Positions 8,010 to 17,314 are shown, counted from the stretch's first letter. The stretch is DNA of 64,000 nucleotides from WHTK01 sp965197795 (GCA_965197795.1 OZ240228.1:2852001-2916000); one strand, 5' to 3'. Program-made: numbers and translations. The notes: a model not told the origin generated them from the sequence alone.

Positions 8010-8900
8010 CTAGAGCAGGATCCGCTTCGGCGAGCCGTTGGAGCCGCGGCGGAAGTTGTGCACCAGGTAGCGCCGGTCGTAGCCCACCTCGATCTCCTCG
8101 ATACGGCAGCGGTCGCGCCGCGATAGCGCTTCGTCGATCCGGCGCTGTAGCGCTTCATACGCCGTGCGGCGCTCCTCCGACACCGGGAAGATGCCCTCAG
8201 CATCGACAATCAACTTGACCTGACGCGCCGCGAGCGCCAGCAGCCAGCCCAGCGCAATCTCGGCCCAGCCCTGGTGGAACGACAGGTCGGCGAAGTTAAG
8301 GACGAGGCGCGTGTTGCTCGACTCCGGCCCCACCTGCAACAGGCTCGCCCCGAATGCTGGGCGGGCCAGGTCGCTCGCCGGGAGGTAAACGGACCGCAGC
8401 ACGTCGTCACTCGCCGTCGCGCCGCCGGCGAAATAGCGCCCCAGGTGAATCTCAAACGCCTTGTGGATTTCGTCTGGCCGCAGGGTATTGGCCAGCCACT
8501 CGTGGTGCTGCTCCATCTCCTCGACGCGCAGTCCCTCCTGCGCCGAGATCAACTCGGCGGTCGAGCGGATCAGCGGCAGCGCCGAGGGATACGAGCCGCG
8601 CGTCACCAGCAGCAGCGCGTCCGCCAGCCCGGCGTAAGCTCGCGACCACAGCGCCGAGAGCGCCGCCATCTCGTGTGTGCGGTATTTCGAGGACGTCGAC
8701 GGGTTGGCGTCATCCGCCAGCTTGAGCTGCAGCTCCATTGCCTCGGCGAAGAGGTCGAGGTCGTTGGCCAACAAGAAGCGTGTTTGCCGATAGGCGTCCT
8801 GTGCCGCTTCTCCCGCCGACTCCGGCGGCCGCGACGGCAGCGCGTACGTTTTCGGCGGCCGGATGCGGGCGACGCGCTGCTTCGGGCGGTCTGTCGTCAC
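8010..8900 (-). CDS. hypothetical protein, translationally coupled to enolase
   Basis: 296 residues, largely helical by composition, with no signal peptide or membrane segment. I recognise no catalytic motif; a basic N-terminal tail (MTTDRPKQRVARIRPPK) precedes a helical body. Its ATG overlaps the enolase stop (ATGA at 8897-8900), which suggests co-translation with eno. It is convergent with the HNH gene with no gap. Homologues with similar spacing would be needed to suggest a role. Confidence 0.8.
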   Translation of the reverse strand: MTTDRPKQRVARIRPPKTYALPSRPPESAGEAAQDAYRQTRFLLANDLDLFAEAMELQLKLADDANPSTSSKYRTHEMAALSALWSRAYAGLADALLLVTRGSYPSALPLIRSTAELISAQEGLRVEEMEQHHEWLANTLRPDEIHKAFEIHLGRYFAGGATASDDVLRSVYLPASDLARPAFGASLLQVGPESSNTRLVLNFADLSFHQGWAEIALGWLLALAARQVKLIVDAEGIFPVSEERRTAYEALQRRIDEALSRRDRCRIEEIEVGYDRRYLVHNFRRGSNGSPKRILL

Positions 8901-10192
8901 TTCGATCGCCGCGGCGAGAGCATGCTGCCACCTGCAAAGCGTGTATTAGCGCCCAACTCCGCTTCGATGCGCAGCAGGCGGTTGAACTTCGCCGTGCGTT
9001 CGCCGCGGGCCGGCGCGCCGCTCTTCAGCTGCCCCGTCCCCAGCGCAACGACGAGGTCGGCGATCGTCGTGTCCTCCGTCTCGCCGCTGCGATGGCTGAT
9101 CATCGCGCCCCAGCCGACGCCCAGCGCTCTGTTGGTCGCGGCGATCGCCTCACTCAACGTGCCGATCTGGTTCACCTTGATCAGGATCGCGTTCGCTGCC
9201 TTCGTCTCGATCGCGCGTTCCAGGAACTCGAGATTGGTCACCAGCAGGTCGTCGCCGACAAGCTGCACCTTGTCGCCAAGGCGCTGCGTCAGCAGGCTCC
9301 AGCCTTCCCAGTCGTCCTCCGCAAGGCCGTCCTCGATGCTGACGATGGGATAGAGCTCGCACCACTCGGCCCACAGGTCGACCATCTCGGCGCTGGTCAA
9401 TGAACGGCCCTCGCTGGTCAGCTCGTAGCGCCCGTCCTGATAGATCTCGCTGCTCGCCGGGTCGAGCGCGATCGCGACGTCCTCGCCGGGCCGATAGTCC
9501 GCCGCCTCGATGGCCTGCACCAGCAGTTCGACCGCCGCAACGTTGTTCTCCAACGACGGCGCGAAGCCTCCCTCGTCGCCGACATTGGTGCTGAGCCCGC
9601 GCGCGTCCAGCAGCTTCTTCAGCGCTTGATACACCTCGGCGCCGGCCCGTAGCGCCTCGGCGAACGTCGGGCGTCCGACCGGGGCCAGCATGAACTCCTG
9701 AAAGTCGGTGCTACGCGTGGCGTGCCTGCCGCCGTTGAGCACGTTGAACATCGGGCACGGCAGCAGGTTGGCCTCGGGCCCGCCCAGCGAGACATAGAGC
9801 GGCTGCCCCTGCGACGCGGCGGTCGCGTGTGCCGCCGCAAGCGAGACGCCGAGCAGCGCGTTGGCGCCGAGCCGCGACTTGTTGGCTGTGCCGTCCAACG
9901 CCGCCATCAGCCGGTCAAGTCCCTGCTGGTCGGAGGCGTGCTGCCCGATGACCGCGTCCGCGATCTCGCCGGTCACGTTGGCCGCGGCGTCGAGCACGCC
10001 TTTGCCACCGTAGCGCGCGGGGTCGCCGTCGCGCAGCTCGTGCGCTTCATGGGTGCCGGTGCTGGCGCCTGAGGGCACGATGGCGCGACCCCGGCTGCCG
10101 TCTTCGAGGCGAACATCGACCTCAACCGTCGGGTTGCCTCGAGAGTCCAGCACCTCCAGCGCCGTCAGCGCCGCGATTCTGTCATCAGCCAT
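8897..10192 (-). CDS. eno: enolase
   Basis: 431-residue phosphopyruvate hydratase converting 2-phosphoglycerate to phosphoenolpyruvate in glycolysis. Visible family motifs: LDSRGNPTVEVDV near residue 15, GASTGTHEAHELRDG near 42, VGDEGGFAP near 202, SIEDGLAEDDW near 285 (metal ligands), LIKVNQIGT near 337 (catalytic Lys) and SHRSGETED near 368. Full length. It overlaps the upstream LOG-like gene by 8 nt and the downstream hypothetical gene by 4 nt, forming a compact three-gene unit. Confidence 0.97.
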   Translation of the reverse strand: MADDRIAALTALEVLDSRGNPTVEVDVRLEDGSRGRAIVPSGASTGTHEAHELRDGDPARYGGKGVLDAAANVTGEIADAVIGQHASDQQGLDRLMAALDGTANKSRLGANALLGVSLAAAHATAASQGQPLYVSLGGPEANLLPCPMFNVLNGGRHATRSTDFQEFMLAPVGRPTFAEALRAGAEVYQALKKLLDARGLSTNVGDEGGFAPSLENNVAAVELLVQAIEAADYRPGEDVAIALDPASSEIYQDGRYELTSEGRSLTSAEMVDLWAEWCELYPIVSIEDGLAEDDWEGWSLLTQRLGDKVQLVGDDLLVTNLEFLERAIETKAANAILIKVNQIGTLSEAIAATNRALGVGWGAMISHRSGETEDTTIADLVVALGTGQLKSGAPARGERTAKFNRLLRIEAELGANTRFAGGSMLSPRRSK

Positions 10193-10688
10193 GCTTCACC
10201 TGGTTCGCGTCTGCGCTATTCGCTGCTTCGACCGCCCACCGCACGGCTTCGGGCGGGGCCTCGGTGCGGTAGATCGGTGGGTCTTCGCGCCCGTCCTTGC
10301 TGAGCATCCACGTTGACATGCCGACGACGGGCTTGCCACGGTTCAACGCGTGAGCGATCTTACTCAAGGTCCCGTACGCGCCATCTATCGCGATCACCGC
10401 GTCCGCTGACAGCGTGATGATCAAGTTGCGTGCCTCTCCAAAACCGGTGACGATCGGTATCTCCACGTATGGGTTCATCTGGCTGCGGTCGGATCCCGAT
10501 AGCACTCCAATCGTCGTGCCGCCGGCCTGGCTAGCGCCACGGCACGCCGCTTCCATGACGCCGCCGCGTCCGCCACAAATCAGCATGCAACCTCTACGAG
10601 CGATTTCGGCGCCAACGGCCTCGGCCTGCGCCAGGGCCACATCGGAGGGCGACGAGGACGTATCGCCGCCCACTACCGCGATGATCAT
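10185..10688 (-). CDS. TIGR00725-like (SLOG/LOG superfamily) protein
   Basis: 167-residue Rossmann-type protein: MIIAVVGG opens the fold and CGGRGGVMEAACRGA near residue 38 is the phosphate-binding loop; DGAYGTLSKI near 113 replaces the PGGxGTxxE of lysine-decarboxylase-like LOG enzymes. The family is related to DprA and to cytokinin-activating LOG proteins, but this branch has no firm assigned reaction. TATCAT lies 6 nt before the ATG with no Shine-Dalgarno, so a leaderless mRNA is plausible. It is first in the unit with eno. Confidence 0.82.
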   Translation of the reverse strand: MIIAVVGGDTSSSPSDVALAQAEAVGAEIARRGCMLICGGRGGVMEAACRGASQAGGTTIGVLSGSDRSQMNPYVEIPIVTGFGEARNLIITLSADAVIAIDGAYGTLSKIAHALNRGKPVVGMSTWMLSKDGREDPPIYRTEAPPEAVRWAVEAANSADANQVKHG

Positions 10689-10705
10689 GGCGCCATGATA
10701 TGACG

Positions 10706-10732
10706 AAGGGGCGGCTCAACGAACCGCCCCTT
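10706..10732 (-). terminator. terminator hairpin after pdxS
   Basis: Nine G-C-rich base pairs (AAGGGGCGG with CCGCCCCTT), extended by a few weaker pairs, with a small loop, 27 nt after the pdxS stop and just before the LOG-like gene. No long T-run follows. Confidence 0.6.
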
Positions 10733-10758
10733 TCTGGTCCAGGTCTAGCCTGCCGTGT

Positions 10759-11658
10759 CTACCAGCCGCGCGTCGCCAGCAGCTCGTTTTCCGGGATGGC
10801 GCCGATCTCCAACCCGGGCATCGATTTCCCGAGGCCGCGCGACACCTCAGCGATGATCTTCGCGTCGTTGTAGTGCGTCATCGCCTGAACGATCGCCTTG
10901 GCCATCAGGCCGGGATTCTCCGACTTGAAGATACCTGAGCCGACGAAGACGCCGTCGGAGCCCAGCTGCATCATCAGCGCCGCGTCCGACGGCGTCGCGA
11001 TGCCGCCCGCCGTGAACATAACGACGGGCAGGCGGCCCTGCTCCTTCGTCTCGCGCACTAGCTCGATCGGGGCACCGAGGCGCTTCGCTTCGGTGTACAG
11101 CTCGTCTTCGCTCATCGTTTGCAGGCGGCGAATGTCGCCCATCACCTGGCGCATGTGGCGCACAGCCTCGACGACGTTGCCGGTGCCGGCCTCACCCTTG
11201 GTGCGGATCATCGCCGCACCCTCGCTGATCCGCCGCAGCGCCTCTCCCAGGTCGCGACAGCCGCAAACGAAGGGGACCTTGAAGCCGTGCTTGTCGACGT
11301 GGTTCGTCTCGTCAGCCGGCGTCAGCACCTCCGACTCGTCGATGTAGTCGATCTCGAGCGCTTCCAACACCTGAGCTTCTACGAAGTGGCCGATGCGTAC
11401 CTTCGCCATGATCGGGATCGTCACGGCCTTTTGGATGCCATCGATCATCTCCGGGTCGGACATGCGCGCGACGCCACCGTCCTTGCGGATGTCGGACGGC
11501 ACGCGCTCAAGTGCCATGACGGCGCAGGCTCCGGCCTCCTCGGCGATGATCGCCTGCTCCGGCGTCACGACGTCCATGATCACGCCGCCTTTGAGCATCT
11601 GCGCCAGGCCCTTCTTGACGGTGAAAGTGCCGGTACCGTTTTCGTTCGCGCCGTTCAT
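10759..11658 (-). CDS. pdxS: pyridoxal 5'-phosphate synthase subunit PdxS
   Basis: 299-residue (beta/alpha)8 synthase building PLP from ribose 5-phosphate, glyceraldehyde 3-phosphate and ammonia from the PdxT glutaminase. Motifs: GGVIMDVVTPEQA near 25, ALERVPSDIR near 50, IMAKVRIGHF near 79 (catalytic Lys), RTKGEAGTGN near 152 (second catalytic Lys) and FTAGGIATPSDAALM near 214. AAGGAG precedes the ATG. pdxT is not adjacent, unlike in many genomes. The gene stands alone between two hairpins. Confidence 0.97.
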   Translation of the reverse strand: MNGANENGTGTFTVKKGLAQMLKGGVIMDVVTPEQAIIAEEAGACAVMALERVPSDIRKDGGVARMSDPEMIDGIQKAVTIPIMAKVRIGHFVEAQVLEALEIDYIDESEVLTPADETNHVDKHGFKVPFVCGCRDLGEALRRISEGAAMIRTKGEAGTGNVVEAVRHMRQVMGDIRRLQTMSEDELYTEAKRLGAPIELVRETKEQGRLPVVMFTAGGIATPSDAALMMQLGSDGVFVGSGIFKSENPGLMAKAIVQAMTHYNDAKIIAEVSRGLGKSMPGLEIGAIPENELLATRGW

Positions 11659-11699
11659 GGCCTGCTCCTTGCTCGGCGGGTCTGCCGCCGGGACGATTA

Positions 11700-11725
11700 A
11701 GGCGCTCTCGCGGCGGAGAGCGCCT
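11700..11725 (-). terminator. terminator hairpin after EEP gene
   Basis: A 10-bp stem (AGGCGCTCTC with GAGAGCGCCT) and a 6-nt loop lie between the EEP-family gene and pdxS on the same strand, followed on the minus strand by TTAAT. It would separate the two units. Confidence 0.6.
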
Positions 11726-11777
11726 CGTGTTCGCCCAATTGTAACCGCCTGCCAAGCCGAGCCTCAACTCACGCGGT

Positions 11778-12788
11778 TCAGTTCTGTGGCTGTAGCACCA
11801 CTTCCACAATCACGGGCCGGTGATCGCTGAAGCCGTCCCACGGCCCGATGCGCGCGTCGATCGCCTGCCAGTCGTGGCTGTAAAAGACGTAGTCGATACG
11901 GATCAGCCACTTCGGCAGGTCAATCCCGAGGAAATCGGGCCGGTTGCTGCCCGGCGAGTCATCCTTCGATGCTCCAGGGAAAGTATTTCCCATGCCGTTG
12001 CCGGTCTCCCGCCAGGCATCGTGCATATGCTCGGTGAGGATGGCGTGGGAGCGGTTGAGGTCCTGTGCATTGAAGTCGCCGGCCAGGATCACGGGCAGCG
12101 TCTGCGAGGCAACATAGTCGGACAGCAGGCGGGCCTGGCGTTCGCGCGCGACAACCGATCCAGATCGCGCAGCGCTGTGCGCGTTGAGGAAGACGAACCG
12201 GTCGTCGGAGAAATCGACCTCCACCACCATGGGCGCGCCGATCCACTCCGGATCGGCCAGATCGACCTCAATACTGCGAAACGGGAAGCGGCTCAGGATG
12301 CCGGACCCCGTTGTGTCTGGCTGCGGTTCGAGGCGACGGTAGGGATACTCACCTGCAAGCTGATCTTCGATCGCGGCGGAAACGGCAAGGCTCAGGTCGA
12401 GGATACCGATAACATCTGCATCGGACTCCCGCAGCGACTCTATGACGCCTGCCGGATCCGGATTGGACCCCAGGATGTTGGAGGTCATCACGGTCAACAC
12501 CGAGCCCTCTAGCTGTGGTCGACCAGGCGGCCAGAACAGGCCGCCCCAGAGGTGGGCAAAGAGCGCGAGCGCGGCAAGAGAGCCAGCAATCAACAAAAGA
12601 TGGCGACGCCAAACAGACAGGGCAAGCGCGACCGGTAGCGGGAGGAAGAGGTAGACCGCAAACGCGTTGATCGTAAAGAGCCACCACGTCGCATCGCCGA
12701 CGAATTGTAGTTCGAGAAACCACCCGACGAGCCCCAACAGATAAACGGCAACCGCAAGTTCGACGCTGATGCCAAGCCAGACTCGCAT
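11778..12788 (-). CDS. membrane-anchored endonuclease/exonuclease/phosphatase family protein
   Basis: 336 residues. Three hydrophobic segments in the first 90 residues anchor it in the membrane; an EEP (DNase I-like) domain follows. Visible motifs: MTSNILG near 100 (metal-site Asn), AGDFNAQ near 238, RIDYVFYS near 298 and SDHRPVIVE near 322 (catalytic His pair region). The usual Glu of motif II appears as Asp (IGILDLS). The substrate could be a nucleic acid, phosphoinositide or sphingolipid-type phosphodiester; the sequence does not decide. No clear Shine-Dalgarno. Confidence 0.8.
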   Translation of the reverse strand: MRVWLGISVELAVAVYLLGLVGWFLELQFVGDATWWLFTINAFAVYLFLPLPVALALSVWRRHLLLIAGSLAALALFAHLWGGLFWPPGRPQLEGSVLTVMTSNILGSNPDPAGVIESLRESDADVIGILDLSLAVSAAIEDQLAGEYPYRRLEPQPDTTGSGILSRFPFRSIEVDLADPEWIGAPMVVEVDFSDDRFVFLNAHSAARSGSVVARERQARLLSDYVASQTLPVILAGDFNAQDLNRSHAILTEHMHDAWRETGNGMGNTFPGASKDDSPGSNRPDFLGIDLPKWLIRIDYVFYSHDWQAIDARIGPWDGFSDHRPVIVEVVLQPQN

Positions 12789-12974
12789 TTTGGGCCGAGG
12801 GTCGTAAGGAACGCATCAGCATAAAGGTTACGACTGGTGAACGCCGCGAGACGTGCCCTCGTTTCTACCGGCTAGCCAGCCCTCCATACGGCGTGTCTCG
12901 GATCGAGGTCTCCGTGGCCTGTCGTGCGTGTCACCAGGCACGCTTCGGTCGTGAAATCGACAACAGTCGCTAGC

Positions 12975-14744
12975 TCAGGAGGCAGGCGCCAGGTCCAGCA
13001 CGGTCAGCTGCAGCGCGCCGCCGTTGTCGCTCGGCCCGTAGCTGTCCGCCGACAGGCTGTAGACGACGTCGACACAAGACCCCGCCTCCGGCAGCTCGCG
13101 GTCCCAACGGAATGCGATGGCCGGCCATGAGACGGCTCCGCTCTTGAGTTTGAGACGCATGTGCGCGCCATCCGCACCTACCGTCTTCGCCTCAACCACG
13201 GTCACTTTGCGGCTGAGCAGCGTCGGGTCCGGGTTGCCCTGGCCGTGCGGCGCCAGCTTGCCCAGCCAGCGTATTTCCTGGCTGCGCAGCTCGTTCAGCG
13301 GCCACTCGGCGTCGATATCCAGCACCGGCGCCAGGTCGTGGCCGTCCAGCTCTCGAGCCGCGTGCTCGAGGAGACGCTGCTCGAACTCTTCGAGTCGCTC
13401 GCTGCGAATCGTAAAGCCGCCCGCCTGCGAATGCCCGCCGAAGCGCTCGAACAGGTCGCCGCAGGACCGTAGTCCCGCCGTGATGTCGTACTCCGGTATC
13501 GAACGGCAGCTGCCGCGGCTCTCCACCTCGCCCTGCTGGTACACGGCGGCTGGACGTCCCAGCGTCTCGACCAGCCGCGAAGCGACGAGGCCGATGATGC
13601 CCTGATGGAAGTCGGGGTGACCCACGACGGTAAGCGGCGCCGCATCGCGATCCTGTGCCATCTCCAGCGCCAACTTTTGCGCCTCCTGCGTCATGCGCTG
13701 CCGCTCGCGGTTGAGCGCGTCAATGTTGCCCGCCAGCGCCAGCGCCTCGGCCTCGTCTTGCGTCAACAGCAGGTCCAGCGCCAGGCGCGCGTCCGCCAGG
13801 CGACCGGCGGCGTTGAGCCGCGGCGCTAGGCCGAACGCGATCGTCTCCGAGCTCACGGAGCTCAGCTGCGCGCCGGCCACCTCGACCAGCGCCTGCAGGC
13901 CGGGCCGTTCGCTCTCGGCGAAAGCGCTGAGTCCGCGCCGTACCAGCTCGCGGTTCTCGTCGACCAGCGGCACCATGTCGGCCACGGTGCCCAGCGCCGC
14001 CAGCTCGGCGTAGCGCGGCTCCGGGAAGGGCTGTCCTTGCGACTCGTAAAGCGCCTCCGCCAGCTGAAAGGCGAGTCCGGCGCTGGAGAACTCCGTGAGA
14101 TCGTCCTCATGCGGCAGCTTGGGATTGAGCAGCGCGCTCGTCTGCGGCAGCTGGGAGGGCGGGACGTGGTGGTCGACGACGACGACGTCCAGGCCAAGTC
14201 CGTGCGCGTGCTCGACCTCGGGACTGGCCGTCGTGCCGCAGTCGCACGTGACCAGCACCTCGACGCCACGGTCGGCCAGCGAGTCGATGGCGCGTTTGTT
14301 CAGGCCGTAGCCCTCGCGTTCGCGATTCGGGATGTAAGGCGTCACCTCGCCGCCGAGGGCTCGCAGCGTCTCGGTCAGGATCGCGGTCGAAGTGATCCCA
14401 TCCACGTCGAAGTCGCCGTAGACGCTGATCGAGCGGCGCTCGGCCAGCGCTCCGCGCAGCAGGGTCAGAGTCGTTTCGAAGCCGGGAATACGAAACGGAT
14501 CGCTGAAGCCGGACTCGCGCCCGCCCATGAAGCGCTGCGCGTCGGCGTTGGAGCCAACGCCGCGATTCTCCAAAACAAGGGCTACGAGTTTGGGCAAACC
14601 GCTGTGCTGCAATCGGCCCCGCAGTGGCGACTGACGTAGACGCCAAGCCTTACGGGATCCGCTGCCGGCGGTTCGTGGCGGGTTCGACACCGTGGGCGCT
14701 TGCAACTCGAACGCATATTCGACTAAGCCAGGGACCGGTGTCAA
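12975..14744 (-). CDS. recJ: single-stranded-DNA-specific exonuclease RecJ
   Basis: 589-residue 5'-3' exonuclease of the DHH phosphoesterase superfamily, acting in recombination and repair. Motifs YGDFDVDG (109-116), CDCG (167-170) and DHH (191-193), a DHHA1-type GGHSQAGGF motif near 430 and a C-terminal OB fold. The N-terminus is uncertain: TTG 14744 gives an odd 30-residue leader, and GTG 14690 is equally possible, since family homology begins only near AWRLRQSPL. No Shine-Dalgarno is evident for either. Confidence 0.93.
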   Translation of the reverse strand: MTPVPGLVEYAFELQAPTVSNPPRTAGSGSRKAWRLRQSPLRGRLQHSGLPKLVALVLENRGVGSNADAQRFMGGRESGFSDPFRIPGFETTLTLLRGALAERRSISVYGDFDVDGITSTAILTETLRALGGEVTPYIPNREREGYGLNKRAIDSLADRGVEVLVTCDCGTTASPEVEHAHGLGLDVVVVDHHVPPSQLPQTSALLNPKLPHEDDLTEFSSAGLAFQLAEALYESQGQPFPEPRYAELAALGTVADMVPLVDENRELVRRGLSAFAESERPGLQALVEVAGAQLSSVSSETIAFGLAPRLNAAGRLADARLALDLLLTQDEAEALALAGNIDALNRERQRMTQEAQKLALEMAQDRDAAPLTVVGHPDFHQGIIGLVASRLVETLGRPAAVYQQGEVESRGSCRSIPEYDITAGLRSCGDLFERFGGHSQAGGFTIRSERLEEFEQRLLEHAARELDGHDLAPVLDIDAEWPLNELRSQEIRWLGKLAPHGQGNPDPTLLSRKVTVVEAKTVGADGAHMRLKLKSGAVSWPAIAFRWDRELPEAGSCVDVVYSLSADSYGPSDNGGALQLTVLDLAPAS

Positions 14745-14786
14745 GGTCCCCGGCTCGATGTTGCCGTCCGGTCTCGGGCGGTCGGG

Positions 14787-15005
14787 TTACTCGGCGCTGA
14801 CGCGGACGTCTGCCGCGCGCGTGCGCGAGGGGTTCCGCGGGTCCGCCTGTAGCTCGAACTCGACGGTCTGACCTTCCTGCAGATCGTCGAACACGCCGCC
14901 GGTCAATGCCGTGGTGTGGAAGAAGACGTCTTCACTCGAGTCGTCAGCCTTGATGAATCCAAAGCCTCGATCGCGCACGAGGCGGGTAATCTTGCCGGTT
15001 GCCAA
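14787..15005 (-). CDS. csp: cold-shock domain protein
   Basis: 72-residue single-stranded nucleic-acid chaperone of the CspA type. RNP1 appears as RGFGFIK and RNP2 as DVFFHTTAL. I chose TTG 15005 because GAAGGAAG lies 5 nt upstream and the product opens MATGKI as in the family; GTG 15020 adds five residues but has its Shine-Dalgarno too close. A TATACT box at 15163-15158 would give a 5' leader of about 145 nt, as is usual for cold-shock genes. Confidence 0.9.
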   Translation of the reverse strand: MATGKITRLVRDRGFGFIKADDSSEDVFFHTTALTGGVFDDLQEGQTVEFELQADPRNPSRTRAADVRVSAE

Positions 15006-15157
15006 TGCTGCTTCCTTCACTCTCCGGCTTACAGCCGAAGCCTACGAGCCCGATCCGGGCCAATCCCAGAGTGCCGGCCTGAGAGCCTAGGAAAGCTGCT
15101 GGTGAAAAGCGTGCTGCCTGTGGGTCTTAGGTATGGAACTCCTGTAACGACCAGACC

Positions 15158-15163
15158 AGTATA
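15158..15163 (-). promoter_or_regulatory. -10-like box of the cold-shock gene
   Basis: TATACT on the minus strand, about 150 nt before the csp start, in the only gap between moaC and csp. The -35 region is weak. The long leader includes a GGCTT/AAGCC hairpin near the start codon that could respond to temperature. Confidence 0.4.
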
Positions 15164-15184
15164 CACAGCGGGATTTTGTTTTGG

Positions 15185-15673
15185 TCAGGCCCGCCAGTCA
15201 CCGCTCTTGCCGCCCGTCTTGCTGATCAAGCGCACCGCCTCAACCTGCATGCCCCTGTCCACCGCTTTGCACATGTCGTAGACCGTCAGTCCGGCGACTG
15301 ACACCGCGGTGAGCGCTTCCATCTCGACGCCCGTCTTACCCGTCGTACGCACCGTAGCCGTGATCTCGATGGCGCTGGCCAGCTCATCGGGTTCCAGCTC
15401 CACGTCGACGCCCGCCAGCAGCAACGGATGACACATCGGGATCAAGTCCGACGTCTTCTTTGCCGCCTGAACCCCCGCGACCTGCGCCGTCGTCAACACG
15501 TTGCCTTTGGCGATCTCGCCCCTGAGCAGCAGTCGCAGCGTCTCTAGCTGCATGACGACCCGCCCCTTGGCGACCGCGACGCGGACTGTCTCGTCCTTCG
15601 CCGTCACGTCTACCATGCGGGCACGCCCGGCGTCGTCGAGGTGAGAAAGCCGCGGCTCTTCGGAAGCTGTCAT
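15185..15673 (-). CDS. moaC: cyclic pyranopterin monophosphate synthase MoaC
   Basis: 162-residue enzyme completing cyclic pyranopterin formation in molybdenum-cofactor synthesis. Motifs AKKTSDLIPMCHP (71-83), KTGVEMEALTA (113-123) and VYDMCKAVD (131-139) carry the active-site residues. Length is normal. No other moa/moe gene is in the window. Its use would fit molybdenum enzymes elsewhere in the genome. No Shine-Dalgarno is obvious before the ATG. Confidence 0.96.
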   Translation of the reverse strand: MTASEEPRLSHLDDAGRARMVDVTAKDETVRVAVAKGRVVMQLETLRLLLRGEIAKGNVLTTAQVAGVQAAKKTSDLIPMCHPLLLAGVDVELEPDELASAIEITATVRTTGKTGVEMEALTAVSVAGLTVYDMCKAVDRGMQVEAVRLISKTGGKSGDWRA

Positions 15674-15795
15674 GACTCGTTCAGCTTACCGTAACAGCCC
15701 GCAGGTCGGGTCGTGACGCGGCCAGACGATTCTGGTGGACGACTCTTGACTTGCTATCATGCGAGCCACATGTTACGGACGCGAAAGGCTCTGTT

Positions 15796-16899
15796 ATGAA
15801 GCGAATCGTCGTCTGCTGCGAGGGTACTTGGAACGATCCCTCCAAACCAAAACAAACCAACGTCAGCAAGCTCAAGGACGCCGTGATCGCTCGCGGTCCC
15901 GGCGATGCCGACACCGAACAGCGGGTCCACTATGTCGACGGTGTCGGCGCCAAAGGCTCACTCTGGGACAGGCTGCGCGGTGGAGCGGTCGGCTTCGGCC
16001 TGGACGAAAACGTGCAGAAAGCTTATGCGTTCGTCGCGCGCGATTACGCGCCCGGCGATGAGATATTCCTCTTCGGTTTCAGCCGCGGCGCCTACACGGC
16101 ACGCAGCGCGCTCGGCATGATGCGCAAGTGCGGCATCCTGAAGCAGGTATCAGAGGCGGCGATACGGGCAGCCTGGGATCACTATCGTGACGACCTTCAC
16201 CCGGAAGACGCTCAGCCCAAGCAGTGGCGGCGCGATAACGCGTTGCTGACTGCGCCACCTGACGACTACGTCCCGATCGCGAAGTTCATTGGTGTTTGGG
16301 ACACCGTCGGCTCGCTTGGCGTCCCGATAAAGCCGTTGCGCAAGCAGTACGACTTCCACGACGTGACGCTGACCAGCTTCGTCGATAACGCCTATCACGC
16401 CCTCGCGATCGACGAGCAACGCAAGGACTACGAACCGACTCTCTGGGCCCAGAGCGAGACGCCGCCCAAGCCGCCGCGTCAGAAGCAGAATTTCGAGCAG
16501 CGTTGGTTCGCAGGCGTCCACAGCGATGTCGGCGGTGGCGCCGCTCACGAGGGTCGCGACGCTCAATCAGACCATTGCCTCGCATGGCTCCTCGACAAAG
16601 CAGGCGCCGCTGGGCTCGCTGTCGACCGCGACGCGATCGATTGGCACCGTGCGCCTGAGGGTAAGTTTCCCCGGCTTCACCTTGACCACGGAATCGTCTT
16701 CAAGCTCATCGGGCTCGTGCGCAAGCCGGCCCGGCGCCCGATCGGCAAGGGCGTCCGCGAAGGCAAGATCGGCCACGGCCGCCCGTCCAACGAGATGGTG
16801 GACGACCAGGCTCGCCGCCGCCTCAAGGAAGACGCCAAGTACAACTCGAAGCAACTCATCGCCTGGGAGCTAGAGCAGGAGCAGCAGCATCCGACCTGA
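15796..16899 (+). CDS. DUF2235 alpha/beta hydrolase-like protein
   Basis: 367-residue protein of the DUF2235 family (Pfam T6SS phospholipase effector Tle1-like catalytic domain). Signature CCEGTWND (7-14), nucleophile elbow GFSRGAYTAR (94-103, Ser96), and VGGGAAHEG later with likely acid/base residues. No signal peptide and no secretion genes nearby, so a housekeeping or cytosolic esterase role is as likely as an effector role. Start 15796 has GAAAGG 9 nt upstream; reading from 15751 adds a poor leader. Confidence 0.85.
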   Translation: MKRIVVCCEGTWNDPSKPKQTNVSKLKDAVIARGPGDADTEQRVHYVDGVGAKGSLWDRLRGGAVGFGLDENVQKAYAFVARDYAPGDEIFLFGFSRGAYTARSALGMMRKCGILKQVSEAAIRAAWDHYRDDLHPEDAQPKQWRRDNALLTAPPDDYVPIAKFIGVWDTVGSLGVPIKPLRKQYDFHDVTLTSFVDNAYHALAIDEQRKDYEPTLWAQSETPPKPPRQKQNFEQRWFAGVHSDVGGGAAHEGRDAQSDHCLAWLLDKAGAAGLAVDRDAIDWHRAPEGKFPRLHLDHGIVFKLIGLVRKPARRPIGKGVREGKIGHGRPSNEMVDDQARRRLKEDAKYNSKQLIAWELEQEQQHPT

Positions 16900-17314
16900 T
16901 GCGAATCGCCCGCGGCTCATACCGGAGCTCGTCTGCTCCGACGTCGAGCGAAGCCTGGCGTTCTACACGGGCGTTCTCGGCTTCAGGATCGTCTTTCAGC
17001 GAGTGGAAGAGCGTTTCGTATACCTCGAGCGCGAGGGCGCCGAGCTCATGCTGGAGCAGCCGACCGGACGTTCATTCGTCGCGGGCCAGCTTGAGCATCC
17101 GTACGGCCGTGGCATCAACCTCGAGATCGAGGCGTCCGACGTTGACGGGCTCTATCAGGCCGTTCTCGCCGCGAACGCGCCGGTCTACCTGCCGATGGAT
17201 GAGAAGTGGTATCGCCAGGATGAGAGGCTGGCCGGCAACAGGCAGTTCATCGTCCAAGACCCGGATGGCTATCTCCTGCGTTTCTTCCGCGACATGGGCT
17301 CACGCCCCGCCTGA
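16899..17314 (+). CDS. VOC/bleomycin-resistance-type protein, frame broken near start
   Basis: The frame ending at 17314 encodes a near-complete vicinal-oxygen-chelate protein (LIPELVCSDVERSLAFYTGV, then EGAELMLEQP, GRGINLEIE, QDPDGYLLRFF). This frame has no ATG, GTG or TTG before an internal ATG at 17003. ATG 16899 overlaps the upstream stop (TGATG) but is one base out of frame. Restoring one C in the CCC at about 16908-16910 would give MRIAPRLIPELV, a natural start. Alternatively an ATC at 16889, 7 nt after AGGAG, is in frame. The family includes glyoxalase-fold dioxygenases and drug-binding proteins; role unknown. Confidence 0.65.

Noticed and set aside
8274..9353. Long plus-strand open frame across enolase and the upstream hypothetical gene
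   Set aside because: It is antisense to clear coding sequence, Arg/Gln-rich and without any domain; typical GC-rich shadow.
12789..12974. RNA gene in the gap between the EEP gene and recJ
   Set aside because: No tRNA cloverleaf or stable hairpin with T-run found by eye.
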